Source: DATLOJ01 sp035536315 (GTDB taxonomy: Bacteria; Actinomycetota; CADDZG01; JAHWKV01). From it: a stretch of 25,716 bases of DNA. The stretch lies in NCBI GenBank assembly GCA_035536315.1, contig DATLOJ010000141.1, forward strand, positions 1 through 25,716, given 5' to 3'. Under the pieces are notes generated by a model. The model searched no databases, was not told the DNA's origin, and worked only from the letters and a program-made list of their open reading frames with translations. Shown in pieces: positions 1 through 6,707 of this stretch. Each line of letters begins with the position of its first letter. Within the stretch, counting starts at the first letter, position 1. Made by a program: the position numbers and the translations under genes.

Positions 1-112
1 GCGCTGGCTGTGACTCTTTCGATCGTTAATTCGTTGGAGCCTTCGGAGAAGTTTGCGACGCATTCCAGGAGGCTCACCGCGGCCCCCGACTTGCGGCCGT
101 TACGATGGGCCC

Positions 113-508
113 ATGTCTGAAGACTCCGGAATCGAGATTGAAGTAGCGGCTGATTTCGACACTGCCGTCCGACTCACCCGTCTTGCCCTCAGAAGCCACG
201 GGTTTAGCGTCCTGTCTGAGATGCCGGCCCCCGTTGAGCTCGGATCCGGAACCGGAAGAAGGCATTTGTTCCTGACCGTGTGGGAGCAGATGGTGGGCTC
301 GGCGAATCTCGGCGGCCAGGGACTGGATGTTGGCGACCATTTGCAGATGAACATTGTCGTCTATGAGGAAGGTGGCACCACACATGTGGCCGGCCTCGAC
401 CCCGCCGAGGTATACGGCGCATGGCCGGAGGCGGCGGCGACCTCGGGGGCGGCCATGGAGGCCCTGGAAAAGGTCCTGCTGGCCGTCGATTCCCCTGAGT
501 TGGCCTGA
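113..508 (+). CDS. DUF302-like small protein
   Basis: The protein has 131 residues when started at the ATG at 113. An open frame runs further upstream to 53, but that part does not look like family sequence. The N-terminal pattern (acidic strand, then DFDTAVRLTRLALRSHGFSVLSE) and the later NIVVYEEGGTTHVAGLDP block resemble the DUF302 fold, a small alpha/beta domain found in bacteria and archaea with no settled function. It has no signal peptide, membrane segment or cysteine pair, so it is probably cytosolic. The PucR-type regulator gene follows on the same strand after 74 nt, but no coupling is visible. The family assignment rests on motif resemblance only. Confidence 0.7.
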   Translation: MSEDSGIEIEVAADFDTAVRLTRLALRSHGFSVLSEMPAPVELGSGTGRRHLFLTVWEQMVGSANLGGQGLDVGDHLQMNIVVYEEGGTTHVAGLDPAEVYGAWPEAAATSGAAMEALEKVLLAVDSPELA

Positions 509-554
509 TGGCACAATAACCGCCCTCTTTTTGGTTCTTCTGAGCAGTGGATTA

Positions 555-580
555 GTGCGCACGTTACATATACCGTGACA
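555..580 (+). promoter_or_regulatory. possible promoter/operator before the PucR-type gene
   Basis: An 8-bp perfect palindrome GTGCGCAC (555-562) sits just before an AT-rich TACATATACC stretch that could serve as a -10 region for the regulator starting at 583/586. No convincing -35 box is visible. Autoregulation by the PucR-type protein would fit this position but is only inferred. Confidence 0.25.
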
Positions 581-582
581 TT

Positions 583-1857
583 GTGATGGTGCCTCAGACG
601 AAACCTGTGTTGGGCGGGAAGCGTCAGACTTCCTTCGCACGACGCCTGGAGGCTGCCGCTCCTAAGGTAGCGGAGGAGATTGGTGCAGCCATTCTCGAGG
701 AGGTGCCCGCATACCGGACCCTCGGGGAAGAAGCCGTCAAGGGTGTGTCTGAGGCGGCCCGCCGCAACGTAACTTCATTTGCAAAGTCTCTGGCTACCGG
801 CCGCGTTCCCTCGAGGCGCCAGGTCGACGAGCTGGGAGCGATCGGTGCCGAACGGGCCAGGCAAGGCATCCCCCTGGATGAAGTTCTTCGGGCGTTTCGA
901 ATGGTCGGGCGGGTCATGTGGGACCAGGTCTCCCGAGAAGTGAACGCTCGCGTCGTGTCGGCCGAGGAGGCCGTGGAATTGGGACGAGCCTTGATGCAGT
1001 TCACGGATGAAATCGCGTCTGCCGTGGCACGGCATTACGTTGCGGCTCAAAGGGAGCTAATGCACAGGGAAGAGGCAACCCGCCGTGACTTTGCTCACGA
1101 TCTTTTGTTTGGTACCCATGCGGGAGCCGGTCTGATGATCGAGAGGGCTCGGAGTCTTGGATTCGATCTTGGCGGTCCGCACGTGGCATTTTCGGCCCTG
1201 CCGCCGAACAAGGATCGAGCGCGCGCTACATCGGACTTGGAGCGGGAGTTCGGCAGAGCCGTCGAGCAGCTCGCCACCATGATCGGGCCGCGGGCCACCG
1301 TTGTTTATGCGAGAGAGGGCGGGTACTCGGGAGTGGTCACGATTCCTCCGGATTCCAAATACTCCCCTCAGACGGCGGGCACCCAGCTGTCGAAGTTGCT
1401 TTCCGGGTGGGCAATCGGTGTGGGGGAGGCTTACCCCGGCCCGGAAGGTTCCCGGCGCAGCTGGATCGAGGCGCAAGAGGCGCTCGAGATCGGCTCAAAG
1501 GTAAAGCCGAGCGAGGCCGTGCACCTCTTCTCCGAACTAATGCTGCAAAGATTCCTGCTGGCGGACCGTGCCCTGGCGGAGCGGTTCATCGACGTTGTTC
1601 TTGGAAAACTCATCGAGCATGACCAAAGACGCAAGGGCAACCTGATTGAAACTCTCGAGGCGTTCTTTCGCGCGGACGGCAGCCCGAAGAGAGCGGCAGA
1701 GATGGTGTTTGCTCATCCCCACACCGTCAGCTATCGCCTTAAGCTCGTTGAAAAGCTTACGGGCCGATCGCTTCACGACCCCGATGACAAGCTTCAGCTG
1801 AACACGGCCTTGATCGCTCATCAATTGTCGCGTCAGAACGCGGGAGACCTGGGATGA
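583..1857 (+). CDS. PucR/CdaR-type helix-turn-helix transcriptional regulator
   Basis: This 424-residue protein has the PucR/CdaR layout. An N-terminal helical region (about 1-160) is followed by a central degenerate GGDEF-like region (about 170-290). A C-terminal helix-turn-helix covers about 355-420, with the characteristic NLIETLEAFFRADGSPKRAA and HPHTVSYRLKLVEKLTG blocks. Such proteins regulate catabolic and other small-molecule genes, but the ligand cannot be read from sequence. The start may be GTG 583 or ATG 586, which are adjacent and in frame. Its stop overlaps the start of the following LLM oxidoreductase gene (ATGA at 1854-1857), so the two are translationally coupled and the oxidoreductase is a plausible target. 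Confidence 0.9.
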   Translation: MMVPQTKPVLGGKRQTSFARRLEAAAPKVAEEIGAAILEEVPAYRTLGEEAVKGVSEAARRNVTSFAKSLATGRVPSRRQVDELGAIGAERARQGIPLDEVLRAFRMVGRVMWDQVSREVNARVVSAEEAVELGRALMQFTDEIASAVARHYVAAQRELMHREEATRRDFAHDLLFGTHAGAGLMIERARSLGFDLGGPHVAFSALPPNKDRARATSDLEREFGRAVEQLATMIGPRATVVYAREGGYSGVVTIPPDSKYSPQTAGTQLSKLLSGWAIGVGEAYPGPEGSRRSWIEAQEALEIGSKVKPSEAVHLFSELMLQRFLLADRALAERFIDVVLGKLIEHDQRRKGNLIETLEAFFRADGSPKRAAEMVFAHPHTVSYRLKLVEKLTGRSLHDPDDKLQLNTALIAHQLSRQNAGDLG

Positions 1858-2849
1858 GATTCGGGCTGGCCCTTCCTCAGTACGAGTTCAGCCTTGGCCC
1901 ATCTAAGGGACTTAACTGGCAGAGCGTCCGTGATTGGGCCGTGAAGGCCGAGCAGATGGGGTTCTCGTCGGTTTGGCTGTCGGATCATTTGTTCCTCGAC
2001 CTTGCTCGCTACGGTGGGAGCGATTACGAGTACGAAGCCCTCGAGGGATTTACGTGTGCTGCCGCGATCCTTTCGTCGACAAAGTCGGTTCGGGTCGGAA
2101 TTCTCGTTGTCTGCAATGACCTGCGGCCCCCGGCCCTCGTCGCAAAGATGGCGGCGACGCTGGCAATCTTGTCGGGCGGCAGGTTCGAAGTGGGGCTGGG
2201 GGCCGGCTGGTACGAACCAGAATTCCGGGAGGCTGGAGTCGAATTTCACTCAGCGGGAGTGCGCGTGTCTCGCATGGAGGAAGCGTTGCAGGTGATCAAA
2301 GGAATGCTCTCGAACGAACGATTTTCTTTCGACGGAGAGCACTACCAGGTAAAGGATGCCGTGAACCTGCCTCTGCCCCCACCGTCTGAAAGGCCGCCCG
2401 TATTTGTCGGCGGGAAGGGCGACCGGGTTAGCCGGATAGCGGGCACTCACGCCGATGGTTTCAACACCGTGTGGGGATGGACTCCAGAAGGGTACGCGGG
2501 CAGGGTCGAACTGGTGGACCGCGCGGCACAAAGAGCCGGAAGAGACTCGAAGGCGGTCGCAAAGAGTGTCGGTCTGTACACGCTCAACGGCCGCGACGAA
2601 CAGACGTTACAAAGCCGCTGGCAAGCTTATGTAGCCGCTTCTCCAATGGGTGACGGAGGTCAGGAGCCGGACAAATGGGGAGAGGACAAGCTCTGGGGGA
2701 CGCCGGACCAGATTGCCAAGCGAATTGACGAGTTCAAAGCTTTAGGAGTTCAAGAGGTTATCCTTGGCTTCGGCATGCTGCCCTTTCAAATTGCAGATGA
2801 AGCAGCGGTCGATGAGTTCGTGAAGGAAGTGTTCCCGCTTTTCCAGTGA
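1854..2849 (+). CDS. LLM-class (luciferase-like) flavin/F420-dependent oxidoreductase
   Basis: The 331-residue protein is a TIM-barrel luciferase-like monooxygenase. Family features include MRFGLALPQYEF at the N-terminus, AEQMGFSSVWLSDHL, the LSGGRFEVGLGAGWYEPEF block after strand 4, and PPVFVGGKG followed by ADGFNTV. Members use reduced FMN or coenzyme F420. In actinobacteria close relatives are usually annotated as F420-dependent, but the cofactor cannot be fixed from sequence alone. The protein is cytosolic and its substrate unknown. The ATG overlaps the stop of the PucR-type gene by 4 nt, which suggests one transcript. The tatA-like gene follows after 10 nt. Confidence 0.9.
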   Translation: MRFGLALPQYEFSLGPSKGLNWQSVRDWAVKAEQMGFSSVWLSDHLFLDLARYGGSDYEYEALEGFTCAAAILSSTKSVRVGILVVCNDLRPPALVAKMAATLAILSGGRFEVGLGAGWYEPEFREAGVEFHSAGVRVSRMEEALQVIKGMLSNERFSFDGEHYQVKDAVNLPLPPPSERPPVFVGGKGDRVSRIAGTHADGFNTVWGWTPEGYAGRVELVDRAAQRAGRDSKAVAKSVGLYTLNGRDEQTLQSRWQAYVAASPMGDGGQEPDKWGEDKLWGTPDQIAKRIDEFKALGVQEVILGFGMLPFQIADEAAVDEFVKEVFPLFQ

Positions 2850-2859
2850 GGGCCCCGAT

Positions 2860-3051
2860 ATGCAGATGCCGAGTCCAATGGAACTTCTGATAATTGCTTT
2901 CGTAATCGTTCTGATCTTTGGAGCCAAGAGGCTGCCGGAGATTGCGCGCTCGATAGGAAAGGCCAAAGGCGAGTTCAAGCGAGGACTCGATGACAAGCCC
3001 GAGATCGAGCCGGTGGAGCGGGTGGACAAGGGCGACACCGTCCAGCCTTAA
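2860..3051 (+). CDS. tatA: Sec-independent translocase subunit TatA/TatE
   Basis: This 63-residue protein has the standard TatA layout: a short periplasm-side N-terminus, one membrane helix (about 8-21, ELLIIAFVIVLIFG), the hinge FGAKRLPEIARSIGKAKGEFK as an amphipathic helix, and a short charged tail. TatA forms the protein-conducting oligomer of the twin-arginine pathway with TatC. Neither tatB nor tatC is in the window, so this is a stand-alone copy. A GAGGG element lies 7 nt upstream of the ATG at 2860; the ATG at 2866 is a possible alternative. The gene follows the LLM oxidoreductase by 10 nt and converges on the DAHP synthase gene 13 nt downstream. Confidence 0.92.
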   Translation: MQMPSPMELLIIAFVIVLIFGAKRLPEIARSIGKAKGEFKRGLDDKPEIEPVERVDKGDTVQP

Positions 3052-3064
3052 GCACCTCTCCCGC

Positions 3065-4078
3065 TTAGTAGGTCCTCCCAGCAAACTCAGAAAGAGTCTG
3101 CAGCTCTTTGGAGAGCACCATCAACTCCGAGGGAATCAGGGCCTGCGGCCCGTCGGTCAGGGCCTTTTCCGGTTCAACGTGAACGTCGATCATTACGCCG
3201 TCCGCGCCCACCGACACAGCAGCCCGGGATAGCGGAGCAACGAGCGATCGGCGCCCTGCCGCGTGCGATGGGTCGATGATGATCGGTAGGTGAGACTCTT
3301 CTCGGACGACGGGCACGGCGGATATGTCCAGCGTGTTGCGCGTCGCGGTCTCGAAAGTGCGTATTCCCCTCTCGCAAAGAACGATCTGCAGATTGCCCTG
3401 ACGCGCGATGTGCTCGGCGGCCATCAGCCATTCCTCGATCGTTGCGTTCATCCCTCTTTTGAGCATGATGGGCTTTCCGGTTGATCCGACCTCTCTGAGA
3501 AGCGGAAAGTTCTGCATGTTCCGGGTGCCGATCTGGAGCATGTCCGCTACCGCCGCAACCTTCTCCACGTCGCGCACGTCCATTACCTCGGTGACGACCG
3601 GCATTCCGGTCTCTTTCCGGGCGATGTCGAGAATGCGCAGGCCATCGTCCTCGAGGCCCTGAAATGAGTAAGGGGATGTTCTCGGCTTGTAAGCCCCTCC
3701 CCTAAGGATGCGCGCGCCGGCCTCCTGCGCTGCAAAGGCGCACGCCACTGTTTGTTCCTCGCTCTCGACGGCGCATGGGCCGGCGATGAGAGTAAAAGTC
3801 GAAGGCCCGATCTCAGCGTTCCCGACGTTGATCGTCGAGGTGCCTGGATGGCCCTCATGCGAGACCACCTTGAAGGGTTTGGTGACCCGCTGAACTCGCT
3901 CGACTCCGGCCATGGCCCCGATTGGGACATCGACCAGTCGTTCGGGATCTCCGACCACTCCTATGACGGTGTGAAACTCGCCTCTAGACACGAAGCACTC
4001 GACGCCGGCATCTCGAACCTTGTCGAGCACGGCGTCGATCTCCTGCCCGCTCGACTCCTTGTTCATGACGATCAGCAA
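3065..4078 (-). CDS. aroF: 3-deoxy-7-phosphoheptulonate (DAHP) synthase
   Basis: The enzyme condenses phosphoenolpyruvate and erythrose 4-phosphate, the first step of the shikimate pathway. The 337-residue protein has an N-terminal ferredoxin-like regulatory domain (about 1-70) and a TIM-barrel catalytic domain (about 95-335). This is the form found in Thermotoga and many Gram-positives. Visible motifs are AGPCAVES, RGGAYKPRTSPYSFQG, QIGTRNMQN, KRGM, CERGIRTFE and IDPSHAAGRR. The start is TTG at 4078: a GGGAGGTG element lies just upstream, and MLIVMNKESSG then aligns with the usual family N-terminus, so the internal ATG at 4066 would trim it. It converges on tatA and is divergent from the nuclease-like gene at 4157. 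Confidence 0.95.
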   Translation of the reverse strand: MLIVMNKESSGQEIDAVLDKVRDAGVECFVSRGEFHTVIGVVGDPERLVDVPIGAMAGVERVQRVTKPFKVVSHEGHPGTSTINVGNAEIGPSTFTLIAGPCAVESEEQTVACAFAAQEAGARILRGGAYKPRTSPYSFQGLEDDGLRILDIARKETGMPVVTEVMDVRDVEKVAAVADMLQIGTRNMQNFPLLREVGSTGKPIMLKRGMNATIEEWLMAAEHIARQGNLQIVLCERGIRTFETATRNTLDISAVPVVREESHLPIIIDPSHAAGRRSLVAPLSRAAVSVGADGVMIDVHVEPEKALTDGPQALIPSELMVLSKELQTLSEFAGRTY

Positions 4079-4156
4079 ACGGCACCTCCCGGGGGGCGTC
4101 AGGGTAACCGATCAAATCCATCGCCGTATCGAAACCGCGTGCTACACAGTAGCCAA

Positions 4157-4735
4157 GTGACCTACACAAGACAGCCCGAGCACTGGCAATCCGACACAAC
4201 CGGAAGAGCCATTTTTGAAAAGAGGGTCAAGCGCGCCCTCAAGTCGGACGGTGAGTTCGAGCTTCTGGACTCGACGGACTCTTACGACGAGATCGACTTC
4301 GAGTTGGGCTGCAGAGGACGCCGTTTGTACCTGGAGGTGAAGGAGAAGAAGCAGTCGTATCGAAGCGCGTGGGTGGACGTTGGCGGGGTTCCGGAGGAAA
4401 CGCTATTCATCCTTGACGAGCTGGCGGCCAGGAAGATCGTGCTCAGGGGGCCGCGCGCATACCTGCTTGTCCACGATGAGGTCAGAGGGGAGCTTTACGT
4501 TTGCGGCGCCCTCGAGCTCGTCATGATGCCCAAGAAAAGGGTGAACCGCTCGATCAATGGAGGCGTGGCTACCTTCAAGGGGAAGTGGTTGATCGACCTC
4601 AGAAACTGCGAAGGTGTCGGCTCATTGGAGGAGGCCTTCGCTTACGTCAAGCGCAGATGCTCGAGTGAGGACGAGATGTGGGGATCACTTGCTTGTCACG
4701 GACGCTTCGTCGAGGAAGCGATTCCCCGGCTTTAG
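4157..4735 (+). CDS. PD-(D/E)XK nuclease-like hypothetical protein
   Basis: I do not recognise a named family. The 192-residue product contains a D-x(n)-ExK pattern (DEIDFELG, then LYLEVKEKK at about residues 46-66), flanked by predicted strands and helices as in PD-(D/E)XK nucleases. The function is therefore a guess from fold motifs. The start is either GTG 4157 or in-frame GTG 4139; the open frame continues much further upstream, but that part lies antisense to the DAHP synthase gene and is not credible coding. No strong ribosome binding site is seen. Its TAG stop overlaps the end of the convergent redox gene by 4 nt (4732-4735). Confidence 0.65.
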   Translation: MTYTRQPEHWQSDTTGRAIFEKRVKRALKSDGEFELLDSTDSYDEIDFELGCRGRRLYLEVKEKKQSYRSAWVDVGGVPEETLFILDELAARKIVLRGPRAYLLVHDEVRGELYVCGALELVMMPKKRVNRSINGGVATFKGKWLIDLRNCEGVGSLEEAFAYVKRRCSSEDEMWGSLACHGRFVEEAIPRL

Positions 4736-5412
4736 TCCGGGGTGATAACCCCGTTGACGATGAGCTCAGCCATTTCTTCCTCCGGGTAGGCCCCCATGAA
4801 GAAAAAGGAGTTGTTAACGACAATTTTGGGCACTCCCGTGACGTTGTATTTCTGGGAGATGTCGTTGAACTCGTTCGCCTCTATGCAGGTGGAGCGCACG
4901 AACTCACTTGCAAACGCCATTCGGTTCGCCGTCACGACGGCGCGGGGGCAGTGCGGTCAGCCGGGGGTTGAGAAGATCTTTATCTCGGCCTGCTTGTCGA
5001 GAGCCTTGAGCTTCTCGAGCGTCTTCTTGTGAAGTCCGAAGTCCTTGAGCGGTATCGAGAAGACGGTCTCTATGAACGACTGAAACTCGAACTTTGCAGG
5101 AAAGCCGAGAAGCCGTACTCCGTTATCACCGTTGTTGCTGATCGAGATAGCCGGCGTCAGGCTCACATTCCACTTCTTCGCAATATCGGGCTGCTCTAGA
5201 ACATTGATTACTTCCAGGCTCAAGTTCTCCGATAACCCTGCGATCTCTTTCATGAGCTCGACCGTCTTGCGTCCCGACTCGGCGTGGGGATCTCCGGTTA
5301 CCTCCACCGACCCGGTGTTCTTTGAGAAGACGCGAAGCTGAACGGGGGTCGGAAGCTCTTTTGCGAACCGCTTTTCGAGGATCGAGCGATCGGTTTGGTC
5401 CAGGAATGTCAC
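4732..5412 (-). CDS. candidate selenoprotein: two-domain glutaredoxin/thioredoxin-like disulfide oxidoreductase with in-frame TGA (Sec152)
   Basis: Read through a single in-frame TGA (4957-4959), this gene gives a 226-residue protein of the protein disulfide oxidoreductase type with two thioredoxin folds. The N-terminal fold (about 1-105) keeps the cis-Pro loop (VSLTPAISI) but has lost its CxxC. The C-terminal fold (about 125-226) has IKIFSTPG-U-PHCP, where the family has CxxC, and a second cis-Pro loop (VTGVPKIVV). TGA thus replaces the first, nucleophilic Cys, and C155 is the resolving Cys. A SECIS-like hairpin follows. GTG 5412 is chosen because MTFLDQTDRSILEKRF matches the usual family start; GTG 5448 is an in-frame alternative. 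Its TAA overlaps the convergent gene by 4 nt. If TGA were a true stop, the protein would lose its whole active site. It is divergent from the moeB-like gene, which shows the same anomaly. Confidence 0.8.
4927..4942 (-). promoter_or_regulatory. SECIS-like hairpin downstream of TGA in the redox gene
   Basis: In the mRNA the sequence after the TGA folds as CGCCGU-CGUG-ACGGCG, a perfect 6-bp stem with a four-base loop. Twenty nucleotides separate the UGA from the loop, and the second loop base is G. Known bacterial SECIS elements lie within the coding region, with a small apical loop about 16-37 nt after UGA and a G among its first loop bases. The match was judged by eye, and GC-rich DNA readily forms hairpins. 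Confidence 0.6.
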
Positions 5413-5497
5413 GTTGGAGAGGTTACCCCCAACCCCCGCCGATTGCACCCCCGCCTATACTCGATTCGAGTCGGTTTCACGCACAGACGGAGATGAA
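5413..5497. promoter_or_regulatory. divergent intergenic region between the two TGA-containing genes
   Basis: This 85-bp gap must carry the promoters of both divergent genes. It holds TATACT (5456-5461, + strand; the other strand reads TATAGG at 5459-5454), immediately followed by an 11-bp palindrome CTCGATTCGAG (5460-5470). No good -35 box is visible for either direction. The palindrome is a candidate shared operator, which would co-regulate the pair; this is inference. Confidence 0.3.
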
Positions 5498-6646
5498 TTG
5501 AGCCCAATCGAGTCCGGCAGAGATGCCCTGAAGCAGGCACGAAAAGCTGCTCCAGCGCTCGAGCCTGAGGAGGTTAGGGCCGAGCTCGACGCGGGAGGTG
5601 CCGCGACTCTCGTCGACGTAAGAGAGTCAGATGAGTGGCGGGCAGGCCACCTTCCGGGGGCCGTTCACCTTCCCCGCGGTTATCTCGAGTTGCAGGTGGA
5701 CGAGAAGCTGCCGGATAAGGAGGCCCCCCTGATTCTTTACTGCGGAGGGGGAAACCGGTCTGCGCTTGCGCTGGCGACTCTGAGAAACCTTGGTTACACC
5801 AACGTCCGGCATATGAGTGGAGGCTTCGCCCAGTGGCGCGACGCGGGCCTTGACGTGGTTGTTCCCGCCAGATGGACCGCGGAGCAAAGAGACCGCTACT
5901 CCAGGCACTTCGTTCTGCCCGAGGTTGGGGAGGAGGGGCAAACCAAGATCAAGAACGCGAAGGTCCTGGTTGTGGGGGCCGGCGGTCTGGGGTCTCCGGC
6001 GCTGTACTACCTGGGGGCGGCGGGTGTTGGAACAATCGGAATAGTCGACAACGACACCGTCGAGGTGAACAACCTCCAGCGGCAGATCATTCACGCAACT
6101 TCCCGGGTTGGCACGAACAAGGCAGCGAGTGCAGCCGCAACCATCGAGGACCTCAACCCAGACGTGAAGGTGCAAACCTGGACCGACAGACTGGATCGAA
6201 GCAACGTGGATTCGTTGGTGGCCTCGTTCGATGTGGTGATCGATGCCACAGACAACTTCGACACACGGTATTTGCTTAACGAGAGCGCATTTCGCCACGG
6301 CAAACCCTATGTATACGGATCCATATTTCGATTCGAGGGATACGCCAGCGTTTTTTGGCCGGGGGGCGGGGGGCCTTGCTACCGCTGCCTTCACCCGGAG
6401 GCTCCCCCTCCGGAGCTCGCCCCCACCTGAAGTGAGGCTGGTGTCCTGGGCGTGCTCCCGGGAATCGTCGGATCAATTCAGGCAAATGAGGCCTTGAAGA
6501 TCATCGTGGGCTACGGCGAGCCACTGGTCGGCCGCCTCCTTACATTCGATGCGCAGGACACGCGCTTTGGCGAGTTGAGGCTGAAGAGAGTGCCGGGCTG
6601 CGAAACTTGCGGGGGCGCCCTCGGCAATGGAGCTGTTCCGGCCTGA
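5498..6646 (+). CDS. moeB: candidate selenoprotein: rhodanese-MoeB (E1-like) sulfurtransferase/adenylyltransferase with in-frame TGA (Sec311)
   Basis: Read through one in-frame TGA (6428-6430), the gene gives a 382-residue protein. An N-terminal rhodanese domain (about 17-115) has active-site loop YCGGGNRSA with C82. An E1-like MoeB/ThiF domain (about 120-382) has the ATP-binding VLVVGAGGLGSP (146-157), NNLQRQ, DATDNFDTR, and two zinc pairs, C294/C297 and C368/C371. Such enzymes adenylate, and can sulfurate, the C-terminus of MoaD/ThiS-like carriers. TGA falls in APT-U-SEAGVLGVLPG, where relatives have the conserved crossover-loop Cys that forms the acyl-disulfide or thioester-type link. The frame does not change across it, so this is not a frameshift. 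A SECIS-like hairpin follows. The TTG start at 5498 is chosen for the GGAG 5 nt upstream. A rhodanese domain fused at the N-terminus is less usual than at the C-terminus. A recently inactivated gene is the alternative. Confidence 0.85.
6444..6463 (+). promoter_or_regulatory. SECIS-like hairpin downstream of TGA in the MoeB gene
   Basis: The mRNA can fold as UCCUGGG-CGUGCU-CCCGGGA, seven pairs including one G-U. The loop begins exactly 20 nt after the UGA, with G as its second base. Both the spacing and the loop start CGUG are identical to the hairpin in the divergent redox gene, although stems and encoded residues differ. Position and shape fit a bacterial SECIS. Confidence 0.65.
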
Positions 6647-6671
6647 GGCCGGCGAATCACCGATAGGGTCT

Positions 6672-6682
6672 CGAATAATTCG
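6672..6682. promoter_or_regulatory. palindrome upstream of the tryptophanase gene
   Basis: CGAATAATTCG is a perfect 5+1+5 palindrome ending 25 nt before the TTG start at 6708. It overlaps an AATAAT that could act as a -10 box. It may be an operator or part of a promoter, but no -35 is clear. The whole MoeB-tryptophanase gap is only 61 bp, so read-through from the upstream gene is equally possible. Confidence 0.25.
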
Positions 6683-6707
6683 CTAATGGTGCACTAGGGG
6701 GAACTCT

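Noticed and set aside
1..120. Open frame from the left edge ending at TGA 118-120, possibly the tail of an upstream gene
   Set aside because: Only 39 codons, no recognisable family, and it overlaps the DUF302-like start; not enough to call.
5627..6394. Long open frame antisense to moeB (255 codons)
   Set aside because: It has no family features and lies wholly opposite strongly conserved MoeB sequence; a GC-driven shadow. The same applies to the frames at 11397-12311 and 20610-21389 on the minus strand.
5498..6646. Frameshifted or truncated moeB pseudogene
   Set aside because: The frame is identical before and after the TGA, all catalytic and zinc residues are present, and the stop sits exactly on a functional Cys with a suitable hairpin behind it.
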